Source of the DNA: Capnocytophaga sp. oral taxon 338 str. F0234
GTDB taxonomy: Bacteria > Bacteroidota > Bacteroidia > Flavobacteriales > Flavobacteriaceae
NCBI RefSeq assembly: GCF_000192225.1
Contig: NZ_GL872413.1
Span: forward strand, 310,905 to 374,904
Direction of reading: 5' to 3'
DNA length: 64,000 nt
Below, piece after piece: positions 42,599 through 51,006 of this stretch (the stretch's first letter is position 1; each line of letters opens with the position of its first letter). The notes under the pieces were generated by a model, which saw only the letters and a program-made list of their open reading frames with translations, searched no databases and was not told the DNA's origin. The translations under genes and the position numbers were made by a program.

Positions 42599-43138
42599 AT
42601 GACCCGAATTACTATATTTCTATTCTTTTTTACGCTTTCCACTATGGCGCAAATCATCGTATCAGGAAGGGTTTTTGATGAGAAAAAGAAACCTTTCCCT
42701 ACGGCAATAGTATCCAATGGTAGAGAAAAGGTATATACCGATGCCCAAGGAAACTATACTATACAAGCAAAACTATTTGATATTCTCTATTTTGACGGAG
42801 AAACAAAGTTGAAAGGGCGTAAGATAAAGTATGAAGAATACTGTGTGGTAGAGAATACACCTCATCAAGAGTTTAATACAACACTCTATTCGATTCTCTG
42901 GCATAAGTGCGAAAGGGAAACAATTTGTACGTATGGGATTTCCTTTTATCTCAATGATAAAAAAATCACAACAGACAAAGAAGCATTCAAGGAGCATGTG
43001 CGCAACGGAGAGTTTTATACCTATGAGATACGCACTTGCAATGAACTTCCCGAAACTATAGAAAAGCTCTCTCGGTATACTGTCCTTGTCTATACTGAAG
43101 ATTACTATAACCAACATATCAAAGATAAACAAAAATAA
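42599..43138 (+). CDS. Secreted protein with carboxypeptidase-regulatory-like domain (copy E)
   Basis: 179 residues. The first 17 codons repeat the common leader (TIFLFFFTLSTMAQ), but the mature part begins at once with a regulatory-like unit (IIVSGRVFDEKKKPFPTAIV ... VYTDAQGNYTIQAK), followed by a Cys-containing region (HKCERETICTYG) and a weaker second plug-like end (FYLNDKKITTDKEAF ... YTVLVYTEDY). The leader appears to have been joined to a different body by recombination. It is the last gene of the plug-like block, 57 bp before the outer-membrane factor gene. Confidence 0.7.
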   Translation: MTRITIFLFFFTLSTMAQIIVSGRVFDEKKKPFPTAIVSNGREKVYTDAQGNYTIQAKLFDILYFDGETKLKGRKIKYEEYCVVENTPHQEFNTTLYSILWHKCERETICTYGISFYLNDKKITTDKEAFKEHVRNGEFYTYEIRTCNELPETIEKLSRYTVLVYTEDYYNQHIKDKQK

Positions 43139-43195
43139 TTAATATTATAAAACCTTATCGCTTATTATCTATTACTTATTACCTAAATTAAGATT

Positions 43196-44593
43196 ATGAA
43201 CAGAATCATTTATAAAGGTTTCGCAGCGGCTTTTGTAGCCCTTACCCTTACCGCTTGTGCAGGTCGCAAAACTTACGAGCGTCCCAATGTCGTAAATGAA
43301 AAACTTTTCCGTACGGATAATATCTCTACGGATAGTCTTAGTAGTGCCAATGTCTCTTGGCGCAATATCTTCACCGACCCGCTCTTGCAACAACACATCA
43401 GCAAGGCACTTTCTAATAATCTCGATGTGCGTGTAGCGATGCAAAATGTGGTTTCAGCACAAGCCTACCTCAAACAAAGTAAGGCAGCTTTTATTCCTAC
43501 CCTCTCGGTAGGAGCTAACTATACTCGTAGCACCTCTTCATTGAATGCCGGAGGTGGAGCTTCCGACCGTACTTACAACAATCTATTCGATATCACAGGT
43601 AACGCTTCGTGGGAAGCCGACATATGGGGCAAGCTATCCGCTCAAAAACGCGCTTCTTATGCTTCTTACCTCGCTACGGTAGAGGCACAAAAAGCAGTAC
43701 AGTCCGAAGTGGTAGCTACCTTAGCAACGGCTTATTACCAACTTTTGATGCTCGACGAACAGAAAAAAGTACTCGAACAAACTATTGAGTTTCGTACCAA
43801 AAGTTTAGAAACTACCAAACAACTCAAAAAAGCAGGTTCTACTACCGAAGTAGCAACCAAACAAATCGAAGCACTCGTATACAACGCACAGGCGCAACTC
43901 ATTACTATCAACAATAGCGTTTGGGCATTGGAGAACACCATCTGTGTACTCTTGGGGGAAGAGCCTCATACGATAGAGCGAAGCACGCTTGCTGAACAAC
44001 AATTCCCCACACAGTTTCATCAAGGGTATGCGGTAAGTCTGCTCGAAAATCGTCCTGATGTGGCACGTGCCGAACTGAACTTGCGCAACGCCTTTGAACT
44101 TACGAATGTAGCGCGTTCCAATTTCTATCCTACGCTTACTCTTTCCGCTCGTGGAGGTATCAGTAGTACCGAACTCGATACTTGGTTTTCTGCCAAATCA
44201 ATGTTTGCTAATTTTATAGCAGGATTGGCGCAACCTATCCTCAATCGCCGACAAATTCGCACCCAATACGAAGTGCAGAAAGCTGCTCAAGAAACCGCTT
44301 TGCTGAATTTCAAAAAAGCAATTCTTTCAGCGGGCAAAGAAGTATCCGATGCAATGCGTCAATTTAGTTCGCAAGACGAATTCATTCAACTCAAAACCCA
44401 AGAAATGAAAGCCTATCAAGATGCCACCGACTATTCCAAACAATTGTTCGATAGCGGTATGGTGAATTATTTAGAGGTCATTACAGCCGAAGTAAACCGT
44501 CTCAATGCCGAGCTTAGTGTAGCCAACGCACAGTTTACCCGTATGCAGTATGGCATTACCTTGTATAAAGCCCTTGGTGGCGGTTGGAGGTAG
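43196..44593 (+). CDS. RND efflux outer-membrane factor (TolC/OprM/NodT type) lipoprotein
   Basis: 465 residues with a lipobox (T-A-C) after MNRIIYKGFAAAFVALTL. Two OEP repeats are seen: one starting LLQQHISKALSNNLDVRVAM and one around LLENRPDVARAELNLRNAF. The barrel strands and periplasmic helices (QLKKAGSTTEVATKQIEALV) are typical, as is the C-terminal GGGWR. It forms the exit channel for an RND pump. Its codon use is more GC-rich than that of the adaptor (37846) and permease (52019), suggesting a different history. It is followed by a hairpin repeat. Confidence 0.92.
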   Translation: MNRIIYKGFAAAFVALTLTACAGRKTYERPNVVNEKLFRTDNISTDSLSSANVSWRNIFTDPLLQQHISKALSNNLDVRVAMQNVVSAQAYLKQSKAAFIPTLSVGANYTRSTSSLNAGGGASDRTYNNLFDITGNASWEADIWGKLSAQKRASYASYLATVEAQKAVQSEVVATLATAYYQLLMLDEQKKVLEQTIEFRTKSLETTKQLKKAGSTTEVATKQIEALVYNAQAQLITINNSVWALENTICVLLGEEPHTIERSTLAEQQFPTQFHQGYAVSLLENRPDVARAELNLRNAFELTNVARSNFYPTLTLSARGGISSTELDTWFSAKSMFANFIAGLAQPILNRRQIRTQYEVQKAAQETALLNFKKAILSAGKEVSDAMRQFSSQDEFIQLKTQEMKAYQDATDYSKQLFDSGMVNYLEVITAEVNRLNAELSVANAQFTRMQYGITLYKALGGGWR

Positions 44594-44613
44594 GGGCGAA
44601 TGGCAGTTCGCCC
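44594..44613. repeat. GC-rich hairpin repeat (copy 1)
   Basis: GGGCGAA (44594-44600) and TTCGCCC (44607-44613) with a 6-base loop, starting at the stop codon of the outer-membrane factor gene. It is related to the perfect palindrome at 45475-45492. Probably a REP/MITE-like element; it could also end transcription. Confidence 0.65.
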
Positions 44614-44709
44614 AACACTTTAGCAAAGTTTTAAACTTTGTCAAAGTCACTATTTGACTCGTCTGACCAGTCTGATTCATCTGACAAGTTTTATAAATAA
44701 CAAAACACT

Positions 44710-45450
44710 ATGACAACAAGAGAAAACATTCAAGAATTGAACGACCATTTACAGGCGTTCCCAAAGGCAGAAGACATCTTTACGAAAGACCAACAATGGC
44801 TCAGAAAGCATTTTCTGCCCCTGATGAGTATCGATTTGGCAGAAATCAACCCCGATTGGGCGGGACAAAAAGTGTATATGTTATGCCCTTTTGAGGCGAA
44901 TATAGGATATATGGGGGGAAACACTACCGAATATCACAATCAATACACTGCCCCTAACTGGATAACATTCAAACTCACCGATGATAACAAGTTTGAGTTC
45001 TTAGGGAACGAAGGATTTTTTGAAAGAACTAAATATCATAACTGGGATTTCAATTCCGAAGAAGAAAAGGAATTTCAAGAAATGCAGAAAGGCTACGAGA
45101 AAAGTAAAGCAAATTTCGAGAAATACGGTTCATTGGTGAGCTTACAGTTTCCTGAATATGATGGGAAACCTAACTTTACTAAATTTTTAGATATATTAGG
45201 AGGACATATAATAGGAGGAAATTGGGTAGGTACAATTAGTAGTAAAGAATATCCAAAGGCTTTTGATATGAAATTAGATTATGAAGATGAAGATTCTGAT
45301 AAATGGATTAAAATTTCCTATCAAGGAAACCCCTTTTACTTTGTAGCAAGTACTCCTAACTATAGTTGGTGTGATGGGCATATCGATGCTATCATTATGC
45401 TTTACGAGCCCGTAAGTCGTATCGTGCTATTCACTTTTGATTATTCATAA
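44710..45450 (+). CDS. Unrecognised protein, immunity-like duplicate (copy 1)
   Basis: 246 residues, acidic, no signal peptide. I do not recognise a named family. It shares its first 80 residues (FPKAEDIFTKDQQWLRKHFL) and last 20 (IMLYEPVSRIVLFTFDYS) almost exactly with the next gene, while residues about 140-215 differ strongly. Tandem cytoplasmic copies with conserved ends and a variable middle fit the pattern of immunity proteins for polymorphic toxins, also suggested by the SMI1/KNR4-like neighbours. That role is inference. Confidence 0.6.
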   Translation: MTTRENIQELNDHLQAFPKAEDIFTKDQQWLRKHFLPLMSIDLAEINPDWAGQKVYMLCPFEANIGYMGGNTTEYHNQYTAPNWITFKLTDDNKFEFLGNEGFFERTKYHNWDFNSEEEKEFQEMQKGYEKSKANFEKYGSLVSLQFPEYDGKPNFTKFLDILGGHIIGGNWVGTISSKEYPKAFDMKLDYEDEDSDKWIKISYQGNPFYFVASTPNYSWCDGHIDAIIMLYEPVSRIVLFTFDYS

Positions 45451-45474
45451 CATCGTTTTTGTGGTATGCGTAGG

Positions 45475-45492
45475 GGCGAATTGCAATTCGCC
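45475..45492. repeat. GC-rich hairpin repeat (copy 2)
   Basis: An 18-bp perfect palindrome, GGCGAATTGCAATTCGCC, preceded by TAGG. It lies between the duplicated 246-residue genes and matches copy 1 in its arms. Confidence 0.65.
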
Positions 45493-45523
45493 TTAAATTC
45501 ATAAACCTTAAATAATTATCATT

Positions 45524-46264
45524 ATGCAATCAAGAGAAAACATTCAAGAATTGAACGACCATTTGCAGGCGTTCCCAAAGGCAGAAGACATCTTTACGAA
45601 AGACCAACAATGGCTCAGAAAACATTTTCTGCCCTTGATGAGTATCGATTTGGCAGAAATCAACCCCGAATGGGCAGGGCAAAAGGTATATATGCTCAGT
45701 CCGTTTGAGCCTTACGAGGTTTATATAGGCTATAATACTACCGAATATCATAATGAATATACTGCTACGAATTGGTTAGCCTTTAAATTGACTGATGATA
45801 ATAAGTTTGAGTTTCTGGGAAAAGAAGGATTTTTTGAAAGAACAGCCATTCACGACTGGGATTTCAATTCCGAAGAAGAAAAGGAATTTCAAGAAATGCA
45901 GAAAGGCTACGAGAAAAGTAAAGCAAATTTTGAAAAATACGGTTCATTAATTAATTTATATTCTCCTGAATACGACGGAAAAATGAATAAAGTGAACTAC
46001 TTAAACAGATTGGGGGGAGATATATGGGACGGAAATTGGACTACAACTATTGAAAGTGATGAGTATCCGAAAGCATTTGATATGAAAATAGAAATAGGTA
46101 ATGACCTCCCTAACGATGGGATTAGTATAACCTATCAAGGAAATCCTTTCTATTTTATTGCAGAAACGGCAAGCTACGATTGGTACGGTGGCGGTATCGA
46201 TGCTATCATTATGCTTTACGAGCCTGTAAGCCGTATCGTGCTATTCACTTTTGATTATTCGTAA
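45524..46264 (+). CDS. Unrecognised protein, immunity-like duplicate (copy 2)
   Basis: 246 residues, the same length as the preceding gene and clearly its duplicate. The N-terminal third and the C-terminal 20 residues are nearly identical; the segment SLINLYSPEYDGKMNKVNYL and what follows to about 215 have diverged. No signal peptide. It is separated from copy 1 by the palindromic repeat, which may have been involved in the duplication. Confidence 0.6.
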   Translation: MQSRENIQELNDHLQAFPKAEDIFTKDQQWLRKHFLPLMSIDLAEINPEWAGQKVYMLSPFEPYEVYIGYNTTEYHNEYTATNWLAFKLTDDNKFEFLGKEGFFERTAIHDWDFNSEEEKEFQEMQKGYEKSKANFEKYGSLINLYSPEYDGKMNKVNYLNRLGGDIWDGNWTTTIESDEYPKAFDMKIEIGNDLPNDGISITYQGNPFYFIAETASYDWYGGGIDAIIMLYEPVSRIVLFTFDYS

Positions 46265-46333
46265 ATTGATTAAGCAATTTGAATATATTAACAATTTAAT
46301 TAAATCATTAATTGCCCGTGCGGCTCGTATCGA

Positions 46334-46873
46334 ATGAAGACACTCATTATAGTAACACACCCTCATATAGAGGATTCTCTCATCAACAAACGTTGGATTG
46401 AGGAGCTCGAGAAATACCCAAAGCAATATACCATACATCAGTTGTACAAAGTATACCCCGACGAACATATCGACGTCAGGAAGGAACAACAACTGATAGA
46501 GCAGTACGACCACATTGTATTTCAGTTTCCGCTCTATTGGTTTAGTATGCCCCCATTGTTAAAGAAATGGCAAGACGAAGTCCTTACCTACGGTTGGGCT
46601 TACGGGAGAAAAAGCGGTTATAAAGTAGGTGGCAAAAAGGTAACGCTTGCCATTTCGGCAGGTATTGATGAGCGTGAATATGCGCATAACGAAAAATATA
46701 AATACACCCTTAAGGAATTGTTGCGTCCTTTTGAACTCACATTCGAATACATTCACGCCGATTTTCGTCCGTTTTTTGCCTATTACGGCATCGAGATGAA
46801 CAGTACAACCAAATGGATAGAGAGAAGTGTACCATTATATAGGCAGTTTTTAGAAGAATTTGCTAAACAATAA
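46334..46873 (+). CDS. NAD(P)H-dependent quinone reductase / flavodoxin-fold oxidoreductase (KefF/MdaB-like)
   Basis: 179 residues, cytoplasmic. The family signature FQFPLYWFSMPPLLKKWQDE (about residues 59-78), followed by VLTYGWAYG, is the FMN/quinone site of KefF- and NQO-type enzymes. The N-terminal TLIIVTHPH starts the Rossmann-like flavodoxin fold. Such proteins carry out two-electron reduction of quinones or nitro compounds. It lies among immunity-like genes with no obvious functional link and its own spacing (69 bp upstream). Confidence 0.88.
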   Translation: MKTLIIVTHPHIEDSLINKRWIEELEKYPKQYTIHQLYKVYPDEHIDVRKEQQLIEQYDHIVFQFPLYWFSMPPLLKKWQDEVLTYGWAYGRKSGYKVGGKKVTLAISAGIDEREYAHNEKYKYTLKELLRPFELTFEYIHADFRPFFAYYGIEMNSTTKWIERSVPLYRQFLEEFAKQ

Positions 46874-47007
46874 TTAGTTTATATATCTTTTCAAAGTTTT
46901 AAATCTTAAAGTTTAACACTTCTGACGGCTAATTTAGACAGAAAATCAAGGCTTTTGGTACGTTTGTTGTGGCATTATTTCTTAACAAATCATAACCGAG
47001 ATTCATT

Positions 47008-47760
47008 ATGAATAAAAGAATTAAAGGACTTGCTATTGCAAGTTTACAGAACCACGAACATTACGGGTTCGTAACCGAAGTGAAATTGGCGTTAGAACAA
47101 GCCAATATTGAATCGCTCGCTACCCTTTTGGGTAAGTTTACGCCTTTGGTAGAGGAGGAAAACAAATCGCTTGAGGTGGTTGCCAAGAGTGAACACACGC
47201 ATCGCTTGAAAGAATTAGACCGCAATCGCGACAATATGTTTCGAGGGCTTTCGGCTTGCGTGAACGAAGCCTATTACAGTCCTACGAAAGAGGAACGCGA
47301 GGCGGCAGTGCTTATTAAGATATTGCTCAAAACCTATGGCAATATCATTTCCGAGAGTTTCGAGTCGCAACACAGCAAGACACAAAACCTCATTCAAGAC
47401 CTTCGCGCCGATAAGTATGCGGCAGCGGTTAAGAAGATTTCGTTAGCGCGATGGGTGAATTGGCTTGAAGAAGCCGAGAACACCTTTATGGAGCTTTACC
47501 GAACACGCCGCGATGAGCGGGCTTCTACTATCGCAGGGACTCGCGCACTCAGGCTCATTCGCAAAGACATCGATGTGGTATATCGCGAAATCATTATGCA
47601 TCTCAATGCTCTTGCTGTGATACAACCCACCGAAGCCCTTAATCAGCTTATTGCACGTATCAATATTCATATTGATAAGCTCGTAGCGCTGAAAGCAAGT
47701 AGGTCTACACGTGCCAAAAAGAATCCCAAAACGGCAAGCAACGGCACCAAAGAGAGTTAA
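47008..47760 (+). CDS. DUF6261 family protein
   Basis: 250 residues, all-helical in appearance, basic C-terminus (SRSTRAKKNPKTASNG). The pattern of residues 150-230 (RDERASTIAGTRALRLIRK, then long helices) matches the DUF6261 proteins often seen in multiple copies in Bacteroidota genomes. No enzymatic motif; the function is unknown. A large inverted-repeat structure follows within 26 bp. Confidence 0.72.
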   Translation: MNKRIKGLAIASLQNHEHYGFVTEVKLALEQANIESLATLLGKFTPLVEEENKSLEVVAKSEHTHRLKELDRNRDNMFRGLSACVNEAYYSPTKEEREAAVLIKILLKTYGNIISESFESQHSKTQNLIQDLRADKYAAAVKKISLARWVNWLEEAENTFMELYRTRRDERASTIAGTRALRLIRKDIDVVYREIIMHLNALAVIQPTEALNQLIARINIHIDKLVALKASRSTRAKKNPKTASNGTKES

Positions 47761-47785
47761 AAACAACTCATTTACACGTATCAAC

Positions 47786-47823
47786 GGTACGTAAATTATT
47801 CAACAAAGAGTAATTTACGTACC
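47786..47823. terminator. Strong inverted repeat after the DUF6261 gene
   Basis: A 13-bp perfect stem (GGTACGTAAATTA, 47786-47798, with TAATTTACGTACC, 47811-47823) and a 12-base loop. Outer arms CGTATC (47777-47782) and GATACG (47829-47834) extend it. Only a short T-run follows, so it may be a bidirectional terminator or a larger recombinational element. Confidence 0.6.
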
Positions 47824-47906
47824 TTTACGATACGTTGAGTAGTGTTTTGAGATGTGATTTGTTATCTTGATGATATATTAATGTATTATTTAGAACAATG
47901 TTTTAT

Positions 47907-48536
47907 ATGAAAAATATATTATTAATATTAGTTTTAAGTGTATTTTCTCTAAGTTATGCACAGAATAAAAATACTAAAAAAATGGAAAAACAAGTGTATA
48001 TAGTACACGGATATGGCGCCACACCCGATAATCATTGGTTTAAGTGGTTAGAAGAAGAATTAAAAAAGCATAAAATTAAAGCCTATCGTGTTGCAATGCC
48101 TTCTCCTGATAATCCAAACGTTGATGATTGGATAGCAACACTTAAAAAACAGGTGAATGTAACACCTCAAACAGTAATAGTAGCGCATAGCTTGGGTACG
48201 ATTACTACTCTGGATTTCCTATTGGAGAGCAAAAAAGAACCTAAAGGTATCGTACTCGTATCGGGATTTTATGAACCAGTGCCCAATTTCGAGAGCTTAA
48301 ACCCATTTGTAGAGAAGTTTTCAAGTTCCAAACATTTGCCAATGGTAGGTAAAGCAGTGGTTATTTCGGCTATAGATGATGATATAGTACCCACTCAGCT
48401 AAGTGATAATCTCTCTCGCTTGCTCAATTGTGAGTTTATTCGTCTTCCACAAGGGAAACACTTCCTCGACCGAGGAGGATATACTGAATTTCCATTAGTG
48501 AGAGATAAAGTATTAGATATCTTTAATGAGAAATAA
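47907..48536 (+). CDS. RBBP9/YdeN-family serine hydrolase, exported
   Basis: 209 residues from the ATG at 47907, which begins a neat signal peptide (MKNILLILVLSVFSLSYAQ); an ATG at 47898 would add three residues. The hydrolase part starts KQVYIVHGYGATPDNHW, has the nucleophile motif VAHSLGT, the acid in SAIDDDIVP and the C-terminal GKHFLDRGG histidine, the RBBP9/YdeN arrangement. Most family members are cytoplasmic, so the signal peptide is unusual. The substrate is unknown. It is 9 bp upstream of the SMI1/KNR4-like pair. Confidence 0.85.
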   Translation: MKNILLILVLSVFSLSYAQNKNTKKMEKQVYIVHGYGATPDNHWFKWLEEELKKHKIKAYRVAMPSPDNPNVDDWIATLKKQVNVTPQTVIVAHSLGTITTLDFLLESKKEPKGIVLVSGFYEPVPNFESLNPFVEKFSSSKHLPMVGKAVVISAIDDDIVPTQLSDNLSRLLNCEFIRLPQGKHFLDRGGYTEFPLVRDKVLDIFNEK

Positions 48537-48545
48537 CAACAAATT

Positions 48546-49091
48546 ATGCCCAACATCTTATTGCAACAATTAGAAAACGCACTTCCCACAGGAATGCAAA
48601 TCCCCGAAGAACTTCGCCAACTCTATCAGTGGATAGAAGGTAATGGCTATTATGAGGACAGAGACGATGGTGTACGTTACGGATATCTGTATCCTAAAAA
48701 TCCTTTTAGGAATACATACCTAGATGACGTAAACGTAGATATCGATATTGCTTTTTATATGGAAGAAGAAAACTTTCGTAAAGAACTCTTAACCATTTCT
48801 TTTGGTAAGAATGCCGACGATGCCGCCCAGCGTTTTTTGCAAATAGCCGAAAATATATATAATGGTTCTATGGTAGCTTTGTGGTTGGACTACAGAGGAA
48901 CAACCCAAATAGTCCGTTGTGTGAATACGGTTGAAGAGACAGGCAACTGGGAAGTGGTAAAAAAGCAATTGAATTTCAATAAAGTATCTATTCGCGCAAA
49001 AGGAATAGATATTTTTGTACCAATGGGCTCAGAGGATAATGGCTTAAATGATGATTTTGAAGGTTGGTATGATGCGATGATGTATGAATAA
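48546..49091 (+). CDS. SMI1/KNR4-like (SUKH) immunity protein, shortened copy
   Basis: 181 residues. The N-terminal 70 residues (IPEELRQLYQWIEGNGYYED) are the SUKH start and are almost the same as those of the next gene. The C-terminal part has lost about 40 residues relative to that copy (the segment around LRLLAIGYDEICWDEYYPLP is missing). SUKH proteins neutralise polymorphic toxins in the cytoplasm. The deletion may be functional divergence or decay. No toxin gene lies next to it. Confidence 0.75.
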   Translation: MPNILLQQLENALPTGMQIPEELRQLYQWIEGNGYYEDRDDGVRYGYLYPKNPFRNTYLDDVNVDIDIAFYMEEENFRKELLTISFGKNADDAAQRFLQIAENIYNGSMVALWLDYRGTTQIVRCVNTVEETGNWEVVKKQLNFNKVSIRAKGIDIFVPMGSEDNGLNDDFEGWYDAMMYE

Positions 49092-49103
49092 TCGTAAAGA
49101 AAA

Positions 49104-49775
49104 ATGAAAAATATTTTATTACAACAATTAGAAAATGCCCTCCCTGAGGGAATGCAAATCCCTGAGGAACTCCGCCAACTCTATCAGTGGATAGAGGACA
49201 ATGGTTATTATGAGGACAGAGATGGCGTGCGTTATGGCTATCTATATCCACAAGATAAGCTAAGAGATAGCTGGAAAGAGGACGAACGTGAAGGCGGTAC
49301 TGATATTTCGTTTTATGTGGCAAAACTCTCAGAACGTGAGGAGCTGTTAGAGATTTCTTTCGGGAAACATAAGGGGGAAACTGCACAGCGTTTGCTTTCC
49401 TTTGCACAGAGCGGAGGGGATGGTTCGGAATGTGCCCTATGGCTCGACGATGAAGGGCGTACCCAAATCGTGCATATCGGGTCGGGTTCAGGCTCTATGA
49501 TGACCTGTATATTGGTGAAAAACGCCTTGGATTTCTTGCGCCTTTTAGCCATTGGTTATGATGAAATTTGTTGGGACGAGTATTATCCACTCCCTCCTAA
49601 CAGTGATAAGAACGAAATGTTCGTCCACCCCAATACACAATACCAAGAGTGGGTGCAAAATACGTTTCATACCACTATCCCCGCAATAGGATTAGAAGTG
49701 GTAACCCCTCATAGTATGGACGATGAAGCAACCGATGACCCTTTTTTAAATTGGTTTTATGAGATGACAGAATAA
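49104..49775 (+). CDS. SMI1/KNR4-like (SUKH) immunity protein
   Basis: 223 residues with the full SUKH layout: IPEELRQLYQWIEDNGYYED near the start, a central ISFGKHKGETAQRLL, an ALWLDDEGRTQIVHIGSG strand and the FLRLLAIGYDEICWDEYYPL helix of this superfamily. It is a duplicate of the preceding gene, 12 bp apart. Cytoplasmic; its presumed partner toxin is not visible in the window. Confidence 0.8.
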   Translation: MKNILLQQLENALPEGMQIPEELRQLYQWIEDNGYYEDRDGVRYGYLYPQDKLRDSWKEDEREGGTDISFYVAKLSEREELLEISFGKHKGETAQRLLSFAQSGGDGSECALWLDDEGRTQIVHIGSGSGSMMTCILVKNALDFLRLLAIGYDEICWDEYYPLPPNSDKNEMFVHPNTQYQEWVQNTFHTTIPAIGLEVVTPHSMDDEATDDPFLNWFYEMTE

Positions 49776-49788
49776 TCATAAAAAGAAA

Positions 49789-50397
49789 ATGAACATCTAT
49801 TTATCAGAAATAGCTCCTTTTTGCACCACCGATGCAGAAAAAAGATTGTGGCAACGGCTTAAAAAGATACAAAAATTCCGTATCAAGCGCCATAGTGATA
49901 GTTTTCTGTTGGAATCGTTGTTGGATAGCTTCCATATAGAAGAGAAATATGAACCCATAATGTATTATTATGAGGAAATCATCAAGTTACCATTAGACGA
50001 AGAGTTTCCTCTATGGGATACTTTTTGGGATATTTTATCCGTTTTCTATAACAATCCGTTGTGTACAGAGGCGCAAAAACAGGCTATTTTTGCACGTTAT
50101 AAAGAGGTTACCCAATATACTTCTTCTTTTAAGGAGGCGCAAGATCTTTTTACTAACTTTTTTGCTAATATTCTTTCGTTGGAAGCGATAAAAGAACGCG
50201 AACAAGTACTAAAAAAAGCCGTAAAAGAGAATGATTTACTGCTTGAGTTTTCAATGCGTAATAGCTTGATACTCCGCGCTACAAGGGTAATTATTGTCAA
50301 CAATGGTAAAGACGTAGCTCTACAAGAACAGATGCAAAACCTTATACAAGAGCAAACGGTAGCTTTGCGCTCAGGAAAATTTGAAGAATATATATAG
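49789..50397 (+). CDS. Unrecognised cytoplasmic protein
   Basis: 202 residues, helical, without signal peptide or recognised motif (it contains repeated charged helices such as EREQVLKKAVKENDLLLEF). It stands between the SUKH pair and the zeta-toxin-like gene, 13 bp and 21 bp from its neighbours. It could be another immunity protein, but nothing in the sequence proves it. Confidence 0.5.
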   Translation: MNIYLSEIAPFCTTDAEKRLWQRLKKIQKFRIKRHSDSFLLESLLDSFHIEEKYEPIMYYYEEIIKLPLDEEFPLWDTFWDILSVFYNNPLCTEAQKQAIFARYKEVTQYTSSFKEAQDLFTNFFANILSLEAIKEREQVLKKAVKENDLLLEFSMRNSLILRATRVIIVNNGKDVALQEQMQNLIQEQTVALRSGKFEEYI

Positions 50398-50418
50398 CCA
50401 ATATATAAACACAACAGA

Positions 50419-51006
50419 ATGAGCAAAAAACTCTATATCATAGCAGGTTGTAATGGCGCGGGAAAAACCACCGCTTCCTTTACCATTTTGCCCGAAGTAC
50501 TCGACTGTAAAGAGTTTATCAATGCCGACGAGATAGCCAAGGGGCTATCGCCTTTCCAGCCCGAAAACGTAGCTATGCAAGCCGGTAGAATAATGCTCGC
50601 TCGTATGGACGAACTATTGCAAAAAGGAGAAACTTTTGCCTTTGAAACTACTTTGGCTACTAAAAGCTATAAGCAAAAAATAGAATGGGCACAAGCCAAT
50701 GGCTATGAGGTTACCCTGTTGTTCTTTTGGTTGGACTCACCCAATATGGCTAAAAAGCGGGTTGCCCAGCGAGTTGCTGAAGGAGGTCATAATATTCCCT
50801 TAGAAACCATTGAAAGAAGATATTATAACGGTATTGTAAATCTCTTTACTATCTATATCGATACGGTAGATATTTGTTATATATTTGATAATTCAGAGGG
50901 AGAACGTACTCCTATTGCAAAGAAATACAAAGGAGAGAAAGAAATAATTTATAATACAGACCTCTATAATCAAATGAAAAACAGCTATGAAAAAGAAAGA
51001 AGTTAA
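50419..51006 (+). CDS. Zeta-toxin-like P-loop kinase
   Basis: 195 residues. Walker A is GCNGAGKTT (about 10-18) and the Mg-binding N-A-D-E region (residues about 35-38) is zeta-like; FETTLATKSYKQ is the conserved E-T-T loop; RVAQRVAEGGHNIP carries the basic residues that contact the triphosphate. Zeta kinases phosphorylate UDP-N-acetylglucosamine and block cell-wall synthesis; other members of the fold are uridine kinase-like. A 50-residue gene overlaps its 3' end by 20 bp. The pair resembles the common Bacteroidota arrangement of a zeta-like kinase with a small downstream protein. Confidence 0.85.
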   Translation: MSKKLYIIAGCNGAGKTTASFTILPEVLDCKEFINADEIAKGLSPFQPENVAMQAGRIMLARMDELLQKGETFAFETTLATKSYKQKIEWAQANGYEVTLLFFWLDSPNMAKKRVAQRVAEGGHNIPLETIERRYYNGIVNLFTIYIDTVDICYIFDNSEGERTPIAKKYKGEKEIIYNTDLYNQMKNSYEKERS

